A stretch of DNA of 10,581 bases. It comes from UBA2277 sp035477615 (lineage in GTDB: Bacteria > Patescibacteriota > Microgenomatia > UBA1400 > MFAQ01). A program made the translations under genes and the position numbers. The DNA lies in NCBI GenBank assembly GCA_035477615.1, contig DATIKJ010000029.1, positions 1 through 10,581 on the forward strand, in the 5' to 3' direction. Positions 1 to 6,131 of this stretch are shown here, piece after piece. Position 1 is the first letter of the stretch. Each line of letters opens with the position of its first letter. The notes beneath the pieces were generated by a model, which saw only the letters and a list, made by a program, of their open reading frames with translations, ran no database searches and had not been told where the DNA came from.

Positions 1-28
1 ACCCGCCTTTATGGTGGGTTTATTTTAT
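1..28 (+). terminator. Rho-independent terminator of an upstream gene
   Basis: A 7-bp stem with a wobble pair (ACCCGCC against GGTGGGT, loop TTTAT) is followed by the T-rich tail TTATTTT. It probably ends a + strand transcript that begins left of the window. The structured GC-rich segment begins shortly after it. Confidence 0.6.
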
Positions 29-38
29 GAATTGGATT

Positions 39-140
39 AGGGGAATTGGACCTGACGGAGCCGCGACTGGCGGCGAGTCGCGCTCAGAGGCGAGCCAGCA
101 GGCGAGACCGAAGAGGCCGACACTCCCCTCACCCGCTCCA
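39..140 (+). other. GC-rich structured intergenic segment (copy 1 of a shared motif)
   Basis: This segment is far richer in G+C than its surroundings and has no convincing reading frame. It contains a strong hairpin: CGCGACT (62-68) pairs with AGTCGCG (76-82), and GAG (58-60) with CTC (83-85) extends the stem past a bulged C. AGGGG (39-43) can pair with CCCCT (125-129) to close the whole. GGCGAG occurs three times (72, 89 and 101). The blocks TGACGGAGCCG (53-63) and CGGCGAGTCG (71-80) recur in the same order near 9205-9170 on the - strand. It may be a small RNA, an interspersed repeat or a regulatory leader; the sequence does not decide between these. Confidence 0.5.
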
Positions 141-152
141 AAGTATCAGGGA

Positions 153-158
153 TATAAT
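153..158 (+). promoter_or_regulatory. -10 box TATAAT placed for leaderless transcription
   Basis: A consensus TATAAT ends 8 nt before the ATG at 167, so transcription would start at or next to the start codon. I see no Shine-Dalgarno and no good -35 hexamer. The in-frame TAA inside the box (155-157) rules out an upstream start for the gene. Confidence 0.5.
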
Positions 159-166
159 TTAGTTAT

Positions 167-658
167 ATGAAAGAAGAAATTTCTAGAGTACTGACAGAGG
201 GTTTGGTAGGAGGATATGCTGGAAAAGGTAAGGTATCCAGTGTAGAGAGAGCAATTTTTCCTGGTAAAGCAAGTCATTTGGAATATAGCTCGGGTGATAT
301 TTATCATGATGAGTGGTTTGTACCTTCGTATTTAGGAGGAGGACAGGAGTTAGTTAGGGTAGGAAATGAAATGTTTACCAGGCTTTATGGTGGAGGAACT
401 CCTTCTCCTGAAAAATTGGCTGAATTGGGAATTACGGTGGAAGATATTGGAGAATACTTAAAAAGAAAAATCGTTGAGTTGGGAGACAAGACACGATTGT
501 TTGAGGAGTGCAATCCGGAGTCTGATGGAGATTGGCAATACAAATATGAAATTTTAATGAATGATTCAAATATCCCAGTAGTAGTGTCGGCAGAATCAAT
601 TGTATATAGGGAAATACGGGTACATTTGCACCCATTTATTCTTTCGCCGTTAGTGTAA
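167..658 (+). CDS. DUF5680-like protein
   Basis: The 163-residue product has no known role. The stretch from about residue 14 to 77 matches my memory of the DUF5680 domain: a glycine-rich opening (GGYAGKG), then LEYSSGDIYHDEWF, then a glycine-rich GGGQELV, then a tyrosine-glycine turn (RLYGGG). That domain occurs alone or behind helix-turn-helix domains in bacteria and archaea; no HTH is visible here. There is no signal peptide or membrane segment, so it is probably cytoplasmic. The start is bounded by an in-frame TAA 12 nt upstream. No Shine-Dalgarno is present and the -10 box sits directly before the ATG, so the mRNA may be leaderless. A stem-loop with a T-run follows at 690-728. The family name is from pattern memory and is moderately sure. 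Confidence 0.6.
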   Translation: MKEEISRVLTEGLVGGYAGKGKVSSVERAIFPGKASHLEYSSGDIYHDEWFVPSYLGGGQELVRVGNEMFTRLYGGGTPSPEKLAELGITVEDIGEYLKRKIVELGDKTRLFEECNPESDGDWQYKYEILMNDSNIPVVVSAESIVYREIRVHLHPFILSPLV

Positions 659-689
659 TACAGTTTTTACTTCTGAATAATATGGTTAT

Positions 690-728
690 ATCTTAATATT
701 TAGGCTGCTTCGCTAATAAGATGTTTTT
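690..728 (+). terminator. Imperfect stem-loop terminator after the DUF5680-like gene
   Basis: ATCTTA (690-695) pairs with TAAGAT (717-722) and TTAG (700-703) pairs with CTAA (713-716), with a small bulge on the 5' side. Five T residues follow at 724-728. The stem is AT-rich and bulged, so the call is moderate. Confidence 0.45.
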
Positions 729-732
729 GGGT

Positions 733-738
733 TAAAAT
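733..738 (+). promoter_or_regulatory. Possible -10 box of tRNA-Leu
   Basis: TAAAAT ends 10 nt before the first base of tRNA-Leu, a normal distance for a stable-RNA promoter with a very short leader. No clear -35 hexamer is visible 16-18 nt upstream. Confidence 0.35.
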
Positions 739-748
739 ATATCTGTGC

Positions 749-832
749 GCCGGGGTGGTGAAATGGTAGCCACGCGGGACTTAAAATCCCGTTCCCTTTA
801 AAGGAGTGCGGGTTCGATTCCCGCCCCCGGCA
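749..832 (+). tRNA. tRNA-Leu(UAA)
   Basis: The acceptor stem GCCGGGG/CCCCGGC is perfect. The anticodon stem CGGGA/TCCCG holds the loop CTTAAAA, giving anticodon UAA. A long class II variable arm (about TCCCTTTAAAGGAGT) supports leucine. The T arm is GCGGG-TTCGATT-CCCGC with a canonical T loop. The discriminator is A at 832, and CCA is not encoded. It decodes UUA. Confidence 0.96.
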
Positions 833-837
833 CTCTC

Positions 838-881
838 ACAGACTTGACATAACTTATAATATAAGGTATTATCATGTCTGT
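838..881 (+). promoter_or_regulatory. Sigma70-type promoter embedded in an inverted repeat
   Basis: TTGACA (844-849) and TATTAT (867-872) are separated by exactly 17 nt, predicting a start near 879. The promoter lies inside a dyad: ACAGAC (838-843) pairs with GTCTGT (876-881). The spacer contains the perfect palindrome CTTATAATATAAG (853-865), and GACAT (846-850) can pair with ATGTC (874-878). The dyad could be an operator or, in RNA, a 3' stem behind tRNA-Leu. The promoter itself is well supported; the regulatory reading is inference. Confidence 0.65.
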
Positions 882-925
882 AGTTTTGACACAGGTTATT
901 CTGTGATCCTGATCTTTTATATTCT

Positions 926-932
926 AAGGAGA
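926..932 (+). promoter_or_regulatory. Shine-Dalgarno that fixes a TTG start
   Basis: AAGGAGA ends 6 nt before the TTG at 939, ideal spacing. No in-frame ATG occurs nearby, so this site decides the start. Confidence 0.75.
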
Positions 933-938
933 TAAATC

Positions 939-1706
939 TTGAATACAAATCTTAGTGTTGCAACAATTGAAGCAATATTAGTTGGAAAATTTCTTTATGA
1001 AGAAAAACGAAGTGCTCAATATTCTCAAAGAATTCAAAACGCTTTAGGTGTGCCAGTACCAACCACAGATTCAAAAGAATTAAGCGATCAATTAAAAATG
1101 TTTATGGCTGGTTCAATTGCAAAAAAATTGTTTAGGAATGATCGCTCAGATTCTTTGTTTTCTGTTGATGAATGTGATCAGCTGATCTTTGATCATCTTT
1201 ATAAGAAATTTGAAGATGATACAAATGTCAATGATGAAGATAAGCGATTAATCATAAATAGCGTCAAACTGATGGTGAGTGGAATGGTCGATTCAATTAT
1301 GAGTTTAGTTGATGGACCAGATCCGTACGATCAGTATTTCAAGATTATTAACACCATTGAATTTTTGGCAAATGAGGAGTGCTTGCCATTGGATGAGCCT
1401 CTTCCAGATGAGCTTTACGATGAAGTAACTCGCAGAATTTATACAAAGGAAGAATATGTTTCTTTAAACGAAAAAGGTCTGAAGCTAATATCGGATCCAG
1501 AAGCACTTCTAAAAGTATTAATGAAACCAGTGATTGACAATCTTTTGAAAGATCTCGATCCTGAGTTTATTCAAGAAATGCGTGAGGAGATTGAAGTTGA
1601 GATGAAAGAACTTGTTTCTTTGCAATTCGCTCCTTTGTTCGAAAAATTGGGTAAAGTGACGAAAGAAATCGTCACGGAGGAAACAAACCGCCTTTACGCC
1701 CTGTAG
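939..1706 (+). CDS. Unrecognised acidic, mostly helical protein
   Basis: I do not recognise this 255-residue protein. It is strongly acidic, with clusters such as FEDDTNVNDEDK (about 91-102) and LDEPLPDELYDEV (about 151-163). It is predicted mainly helical by its pattern. The C-terminal third (about 190-250) alternates hydrophobic and charged residues like an amphipathic or coiled helix. No signal peptide, transmembrane segment or catalytic motif stands out, so it is probably cytoplasmic. Translation starts at TTG behind a good AAGGAGA. A 17-nt-spaced promoter lies about 60 nt upstream and a strong hairpin terminator follows, so it is a single-gene unit. The coding frame is secure from the start signals and clean stop; the function is unknown. 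Confidence 0.85.
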   Translation: MNTNLSVATIEAILVGKFLYEEKRSAQYSQRIQNALGVPVPTTDSKELSDQLKMFMAGSIAKKLFRNDRSDSLFSVDECDQLIFDHLYKKFEDDTNVNDEDKRLIINSVKLMVSGMVDSIMSLVDGPDPYDQYFKIINTIEFLANEECLPLDEPLPDELYDEVTRRIYTKEEYVSLNEKGLKLISDPEALLKVLMKPVIDNLLKDLDPEFIQEMREEIEVEMKELVSLQFAPLFEKLGKVTKEIVTEETNRLYAL

Positions 1707-1715
1707 ACTAAACAC

Positions 1716-1758
1716 TCCTCTTGCGTGTCACTATTGACCTTCGCAAGAGGATTTTTTA
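1716..1758 (+). terminator. Rho-independent terminator
   Basis: TCCTCTTGCG (1716-1725) pairs perfectly with CGCAAGAGGA (1742-1751), followed by a run of six T residues. It begins 10 nt after the stop codon of the acidic-protein gene. The loop segment CACTATTGAC also has a near-complement just downstream (GTCAAATAGTG), which could form a competing hairpin. Confidence 0.9.
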
Positions 1759-1804
1759 TTGTCAAATAGTGTATTTGCTCTTGATAAGTTAAAATACAGA
1801 ATAT

Positions 1805-1878
1805 GATCCGGTAGCTCAGCTGGATAGAGCGACTGCCTTCTAAGCAGTAGGTCGACGGTCCGAGTCCGTCCCGGGTCA
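1805..1878 (+). tRNA. tRNA-Arg(UCU)
   Basis: The acceptor stem GATCCGG/CCGGGTC pairs fully with one T-G wobble. The D arm is GCTC-AGCTGGATA-GAGC. The anticodon stem ACTGC/GCAGT carries the loop CTTCTAA, giving UCU, which reads AGA/AGG. The T stem GACGG/CCGTC is perfect, but the T loop is TCCGAGT where TTCGAGT is expected, so position 55 is C, not the usual U. The discriminator is A and CCA is not encoded. Its 3' end is 10 nt before a hairpin terminator. Confidence 0.94.
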
Positions 1879-1888
1879 CAGTAAAGAA

Positions 1889-1915
1889 AACCCTCCTTGC
1901 GGAGGGTTATTTTAT
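1889..1915. terminator. Bidirectional terminator between tRNA-Arg and nadE
   Basis: AACCCTCC (1889-1896) and GGAGGGTT (1901-1908) form a perfect 8-bp stem with loop TTGC. The + strand tail is ATTTTATTT, ending tRNA-Arg. The - strand tail is TTTTCTTT, ending nadE, whose stop codon is 8 nt away. Confidence 0.88.
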
Positions 1916-2866
1916 TTAGCGACTTCTTTTGATGGCATTAAGGTAAAGTTCATTGAACTCGTCTGAGCCGATAACAGGAAGGTCCATTTCTAGTCGAAGT
2001 GGAAGCAGAATAGAAACGTTTTCACCATATTTTCTTTTAAAGGCAGTTCTTAAACATTGTTTGAGAACACTATGTACTTCTTGTTGTGAGCGATCAATCT
2101 CTTCGGATACTTCAGTCATGAGATTGATATACTTTCCTTTACTGAGTTGGAGCATCTGCCCATTGGAGTCAAATCCATTTTGCAGAAAGCGACTGATGAT
2201 ATAGTCGATTTCCATATATGGTAATCCTAATTGGTCTGTTGCCAGATTGTTTACCGAAACTCCAAGACCGTCTCCTGGCTTAGAACTTAGTACAGAATAT
2301 GGGATGTTCATAAATTCTCCGAGATCGTAGACCTCGGCTTTGGTGAGTTCTTGGATGATTTTGACATCACCTTCATCACCATGGCGAGTCCAGAAACCCA
2401 TGAAATACTCAGATAGATCATCGGTATCAATGTAGATACCGTTATAAAGCTGGGCGAAGTGATATAGGGCAATCATGCGCAAACGGCACTTAATGTTTCC
2501 TTGAGCAATTTTTGCCCGAGGGTGATCTGGGGGAATCAGTTGTAGAAGTGGTGAGGAGTCGTACCAAGATGAAAGGTCAAAAAATTGTAAATTAAAACCA
2601 AGTGTACTGGCCAGATCCATAGCTTTAACTAGATCCTGAGGATTACTATGGACATCGAGAAAAGAATAATTGATTTTGAGAGGGTAGCCTTCTTCCATAA
2701 GCCATTTTTGGGTTTTAAGGCCAATGGCACCAACGACAGCTGAGTCGATGCCTCCAGAAACGCCAAGAATGATTGTTTCCAGTTTGGCGTTTTTAATGTA
2801 TTCGGCCAAACGACGAGTCGCTTGGCGAATGATTAAAGCTGCTTGAAGTTCAGTCAGTATTTTCAA
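1916..2866 (-). CDS. nadE: Ammonia-dependent NAD+ synthetase
   Basis: It catalyses the last step of NAD+ formation: amidation of nicotinate adenine dinucleotide using ATP and ammonia, in the cytoplasm. The 316-residue protein has the N-type ATP pyrophosphatase P-loop SGGIDSA (37-43), the conserved NIKCRLRM segment (124-131) and the SEY-GF-T--GD block (152-164). It also has the late P-DGL----TDQLGLPYMEID segment (about 197-221). No glutaminase domain is fused, so free ammonia is the likely nitrogen donor. The usual G-T pair before the SE motif reads DTDDLSE (148-154), a divergence from typical NadE. Translation starts at TTG with AGGAGGAAGG just upstream. The gene diverges from the TPR gene and ends at a shared bidirectional terminator. 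Confidence 0.92.
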   Translation of the reverse strand: MKILTELQAALIIRQATRRLAEYIKNAKLETIILGVSGGIDSAVVGAIGLKTQKWLMEEGYPLKINYSFLDVHSNPQDLVKAMDLASTLGFNLQFFDLSSWYDSSPLLQLIPPDHPRAKIAQGNIKCRLRMIALYHFAQLYNGIYIDTDDLSEYFMGFWTRHGDEGDVKIIQELTKAEVYDLGEFMNIPYSVLSSKPGDGLGVSVNNLATDQLGLPYMEIDYIISRFLQNGFDSNGQMLQLSKGKYINLMTEVSEEIDRSQQEVHSVLKQCLRTAFKRKYGENVSILLPLRLEMDLPVIGSDEFNELYLNAIKRSR

Positions 2867-2867
2867 A

Positions 2868-2877
2868 CCTTCCTCCT
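2868..2877 (-). promoter_or_regulatory. Strong Shine-Dalgarno that fixes the TTG start of nadE
   Basis: The - strand reads AGGAGGAAGG immediately before TTG at 2866-2864. The AGGAGG core is 5 nt from the start codon, which supports the rare TTG initiation codon. Confidence 0.8.
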
Positions 2878-2907
2878 AAATGAGTTTTAAGGTACTATCG
2901 GTTTCGT

Positions 2908-2913
2908 AGTATA
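2908..2913 (-). promoter_or_regulatory. Possible -10 box of nadE
   Basis: TATACT on the - strand lies about 42 nt upstream of the start codon in the divergent spacer. No good -35 hexamer is visible at the right distance. Confidence 0.35.
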
Positions 2914-2942
2914 TCATCTAAAACAGAATTGAAAATATTTAC

Positions 2943-2971
2943 TTGCAAATCTCTTTATTATGGGATATAAT
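2943..2971 (+). promoter_or_regulatory. Sigma70-type promoter of the TPR gene
   Basis: TTGCAA (2943-2948) and TATAAT (2966-2971) are separated by 17 nt. The predicted start near 2978 leaves a leader of about 30 nt that carries GGAGGTGA (2999-3006) before the ATG at 3010. Confidence 0.75.
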
Positions 2972-3009
2972 GTTGTTTATCGAAGTACATTTCAAAACGG
3001 AGGTGAGTA

Positions 3010-3672
3010 ATGAGTGTTCAGGCATTGATTATTAAGGCCGTAAATATACGAGAAAAAGGAGACCCGGCCGGTGCCTTAGAAACTTTTTGCGAGGCAATGA
3101 GGCTATCGGAAAATCCAATTGAGCAAGCCGAGATTATGGGGCAAATGGCTCTTTGTTATCAGCACTTAAATGATCTCGACATGGCGGTAATTTTATACAA
3201 TGCCGCTGCTGATACTCTGAGCCAGCACGCCGATGTAGTTGGTGTGGCGCGAATGCGTCGTCAGTTATCGTCAATTCAGCTATACCGTGGTGACCTTGAT
3301 GGAGCATATGAGTTGGCCTTAAAGGCGCGAAGCTCTATTGTGAGCCATGGTTACAGACCCAACGATCTGTGTCACATGACGCACGGGATCATCAAGGTGC
3401 TCTACAAAAAGAGACAGGGCAGAGATTTTTCTTCTTGGTTTAGCTACACCAGCGAGATCTGGAGTTGGTTGATGATCGAAGCCAAGGAGATAAGGCAAAT
3501 GTACCCAAGGGAGAAGTCAATCGCCAGGGACGTGTGGTTCACAGGTTTCCTGGCCGACCTGGGAATGTTTTTCCCCGTGCTTACTTTTCCATTTGGATTG
3601 CTCGGTTACCTGATTGCCAAGTCCAACGGTTTGGGACTGCGCGTAGCACAGTTCAAAAACCGCAGTATGTAA
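3010..3672 (+). CDS. TPR-repeat protein with a hydrophobic C-terminal segment
   Basis: The 220-residue product opens with about three tetratricopeptide-like helical pairs, near residues 4-36, 40-74 and 78-113. They show the usual small and aromatic spacing (for example G-MALCYQHLNDLDMAVILYN). TPRs are protein-interaction scaffolds, so a partner-binding role is likely; the partner is unknown. After a basic middle region, residues about 177-203 are strongly hydrophobic with two prolines (around FFPVLTFPFGLLGYLIA), possibly a membrane segment or hairpin. There is no signal peptide. The start is secured by GGAGGTGA and a consensus promoter. The second half (about 3340-3660) is visibly richer in G+C and GC-ending codons than the first half and the neighbouring genes. 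It ends just before a bidirectional terminator shared with typA. Confidence 0.83.
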   Translation: MSVQALIIKAVNIREKGDPAGALETFCEAMRLSENPIEQAEIMGQMALCYQHLNDLDMAVILYNAAADTLSQHADVVGVARMRRQLSSIQLYRGDLDGAYELALKARSSIVSHGYRPNDLCHMTHGIIKVLYKKRQGRDFSSWFSYTSEIWSWLMIEAKEIRQMYPREKSIARDVWFTGFLADLGMFFPVLTFPFGLLGYLIAKSNGLGLRVAQFKNRSM

Positions 3673-3679
3673 TTTAACT

Positions 3680-3706
3680 AAAACCCTCCTAGCGGAGGGT
3701 TTTCTT
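3680..3706. terminator. Bidirectional terminator between the TPR gene and typA
   Basis: AAAACCCTCC (3680-3689) pairs perfectly with GGAGGGTTTT (3694-3703), with loop TAGC. The + strand tail is TTTTCTTTT; the - strand tail is TTTTAGTT. It serves two convergent genes and closely resembles the hairpin at 1889-1908. Confidence 0.9.
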
Positions 3707-5533
3707 TTAGTAAATATTTTTTAGTTCTTCTCGATGACGACGACGTTCGATATTGGTGAGATATTTTTTTCGGAGACGTAGACTTTTGGGGGTGATTTCC
3801 AGTAGTTCGTCGGACTCAAGGAAGTCGAGACATTGTTCAAGTGAGTATTTGATGGCTGGGGTGAGTTGAATAACACCATCGCTGGATTTGGAGCGCATGT
3901 TGGTGAGGTGTTTACCTTTGGCGGCATTGATTTCAATATCTTCGTCTTTGGAGTTCATACCCACGATTTGACCTTCATAGATATTTTCACCCGCCTCAAC
4001 AAAGGTAACACCACGTTCCTGAGCCGCCTGAAGGCCGTAGGAAAGGGCCTCACCAGATTCTGAGGCAATTAATGCTCCCTTGCGCATTTTAGGGAGAAAT
4101 GGGCCAACTGGTTCGAAACCGGTAAACTGTGAGTTAAAAACAACAGTTCCTTTGGTAGCTGTTAGAAGAAGAGATCTTAAACCGAGAATAGTACGAGTAG
4201 GCATGAGGTAAACAAACTCCATTTCTTGTTCGTTAATGGGCTCCATGTGTTTGAGGTGTCCGAGTCTTTTGCCAATTTCTTGGGTAATAGTACCTAGGTA
4301 TTCTTGAGGAGCAATGATGTTTACTTCTTCCATTGGCTCACATTTTTGGTCATTGATAGTTTTGTAAATAACTTCTGGTTTGCCAACTTCAACTTCGTAA
4401 CCTTCGCGTCTTAAGGTTTCCAAAAGAACAGCTAGATGGAGTTCACCTTTACCAGAAACCTGATATTTGCCACTATCAAGTTTTTCTAGCTTGAGAGAAA
4501 GATTCGTTTCTAATTCGTGAGCTAAACGTTCTTCTATTTGTCTGGCTGTAGTGAAGTCACCTTCTATTCCGCAAAAAGGAGAGGTGTTGGGTCCGACGGT
4601 GACATGGAGAGTTGGTTCGGTAATTTCGGCGCTAGGAAGAGGTTCAGTGTCCCCTACTGTAGAGATTGTTTGACCGATTTTTGCTTCCGACAAGCCGGAA
4701 AGTGAGACGATATCGCCTGCATAAGCCTCTTCAACAGCACAGCGTTCTAATCCCTTGGAAACAAAAATTTTATCTACAGTTCCTGGTTTGTTGGTTTCGC
4801 CAAGAAGGAGTATTTTTTGACCGGGCTTAACAGTACCTCTAAAGACTCTACCAACCATAATGCGGCCGAGATGATTATCATAATTTATGGACGAACAAAG
4901 CATTTTGAATAATCCACTTTCGTCATTTTTTGGAGCAGGAATGTAGCTTAATACTTCATCGAGTAAGGGAACAACATTACCATCTTGATTAAAGTCTTCT
5001 GGAATATTTTTGAAAACTTTTCCGGTTTTACTAACTGAATAGAGTACGGGATACTCCAATTGATCGTCTCTAGTGGCTAACTCTAAAAAGAGATTACCTA
5101 CTTTGTGTTCAGTAGCGGAGATGTTGGCGTTGGGTTTATCAATTTTGTTGATAACAACAATGACTTTTAAATCTAGTTGAAATGCTTTTTTAAGTACAAA
5201 TCTGGTTTGAGGCATGGGACCTTCTTGAGCATCGACAATAAGAAGTGCACCATCGGCCATACCAAGAGTACGCTCGACTTCCCCGGAAAAGTCAGAGTGG
5301 CCGGGAGTATCAATAATGTTTATTTTGGTACCTTTGTAGTTAACGGAGATGTTCTTTGCAAGAATGGTGATACCTCTTTCTCTTTCTAGCTCATTACTAT
5401 CCAGAAGAGTGGTCTGATTCATCTCTTCTTCGTTGTCACGAAAAATATGTGATTGCTTGATAAAAGCGTCAATAAGAGTGGTTTTGCCGTGATCAACGTG
5501 AGCGATGACCGCGATGTTTCTGATGTTTTGCAT
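3707..5533 (-). CDS. typA: Translational GTPase TypA/BipA
   Basis: TypA/BipA is a ribosome-binding GTPase of the EF-G/LepA superfamily that acts in ribosome assembly and stress or cold adaptation. The 608-residue length is normal for the family. G1 is AHVDHGKT (11-18), G2 RGITI (52-56), G3 DTPGH (75-79) and G4 NKID (129-132). G5 falls near YSVSKTG (about 164-170), where many family members have an S-A pair. EF-G-like domains follow, and the C terminus carries the TypA-specific LEITPKSLRLRKKYL segment that binds the ribosome. The ATG has no Shine-Dalgarno; a TATAAT on the - strand at 5588-5583 predicts a leader of about 43 nt. It converges on the TPR gene. Confidence 0.97.
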   Translation of the reverse strand: MQNIRNIAVIAHVDHGKTTLIDAFIKQSHIFRDNEEEMNQTTLLDSNELERERGITILAKNISVNYKGTKINIIDTPGHSDFSGEVERTLGMADGALLIVDAQEGPMPQTRFVLKKAFQLDLKVIVVINKIDKPNANISATEHKVGNLFLELATRDDQLEYPVLYSVSKTGKVFKNIPEDFNQDGNVVPLLDEVLSYIPAPKNDESGLFKMLCSSINYDNHLGRIMVGRVFRGTVKPGQKILLLGETNKPGTVDKIFVSKGLERCAVEEAYAGDIVSLSGLSEAKIGQTISTVGDTEPLPSAEITEPTLHVTVGPNTSPFCGIEGDFTTARQIEERLAHELETNLSLKLEKLDSGKYQVSGKGELHLAVLLETLRREGYEVEVGKPEVIYKTINDQKCEPMEEVNIIAPQEYLGTITQEIGKRLGHLKHMEPINEQEMEFVYLMPTRTILGLRSLLLTATKGTVVFNSQFTGFEPVGPFLPKMRKGALIASESGEALSYGLQAAQERGVTFVEAGENIYEGQIVGMNSKDEDIEINAAKGKHLTNMRSKSSDGVIQLTPAIKYSLEQCLDFLESDELLEITPKSLRLRKKYLTNIERRRHREELKNIY

Positions 5534-5582
5534 AGTTTGGATTTGGACAGTTTTGGGCGCCAGGCAAGCGATTAACTTGATT

Positions 5583-5588
5583 ATTATA
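5583..5588 (-). promoter_or_regulatory. -10 box of typA
   Basis: The - strand reads TATAAT 49 nt before the typA start codon. The -35 position (TAGTAA) is poor. This is the only good -10 candidate in the 79-nt gap before typA. Confidence 0.5.
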
Positions 5589-5612
5589 CACCCTATGGGG
5601 TATGTTTACTAG

Positions 5613-6059
5613 CTATTTACCGAACTTGTTACTGAGTTTTACAAGGTGAGCAGAATATACTATCTGGCGTACTTCACCATCTTCACTTTCGATTTGATCA
5701 GTGTCGGCAATTTTTTGATACTGTTGAAGGTAGGTAGATAAGGCGCCTTTAAGCTCTTTTAGTTCTTGGCGCATGTCTTTTATTTTTTGGTTTAGTGAAG
5801 CATTGGAAGGAGATTTGAGAACATTTTGTTTGGCTTCGGCCTTTTTTTTGTTGACCTCTTTACCTTGGTCTGCGGCTTCTTTGTATCCAGCGTCGTTTGT
5901 CAGGACATCGTTCATCATTTCTACTTGTTTTCCTAGTTCTGTTTTAACCGTGTCAATGTGTGAGATGTGAGTTTTGATGAGATTTTCGATGGCGAAAAGA
6001 TTAGTAACCTCTTCGTTGGTACCAACTGGTAATGTAGTTTGGGTATTTTTGTCTTCCAT
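5613..6059 (-). CDS. Small coiled-coil protein of unknown function
   Basis: The 148-residue product is highly charged and helical. Residues about 22-75 and 86-118 have heptad-like spacing typical of coiled coils (for example MRQELKELKGALSTYLQQYQ). It has no signal peptide, membrane segment or catalytic motif. I recall similar short proteins, opening with a LPVG-NEEVTNLFAIE-like stretch and ending in an EDGEVRQIV-like stretch, from candidate-phyla genomes; this is memory only. No Shine-Dalgarno precedes the ATG. A TATAAT on the - strand (6119-6114) would give a leader of about 48 nt. It lies 79 nt upstream of typA, which has its own -10, so co-transcription is possible but not required. Confidence 0.8.
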   Translation of the reverse strand: MEDKNTQTTLPVGTNEEVTNLFAIENLIKTHISHIDTVKTELGKQVEMMNDVLTNDAGYKEAADQGKEVNKKKAEAKQNVLKSPSNASLNQKIKDMRQELKELKGALSTYLQQYQKIADTDQIESEDGEVRQIVYSAHLVKLSNKFGK

Positions 6060-6113
6060 TAGTATTATTTAGTAAATGTTTTGTGCACGATTAATTCTAT
6101 ATCAAAATACTCT

Positions 6114-6119
6114 ATTATA
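6114..6119 (-). promoter_or_regulatory. Possible -10 box of the coiled-coil gene
   Basis: TATAAT on the - strand lies 54 nt before the start codon at 6059, in a short AT-rich gap. The same bases also contain TATAAT on the + strand, so the match may be fortuitous. Confidence 0.35.
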
Positions 6120-6131
6120 ATGAGATATTTT

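Noticed and set aside
1694..1879. Small - strand open frame across tRNA-Arg
   Set aside because: It covers a terminator and a complete tRNA gene and has no start signals or recognisable protein pattern.
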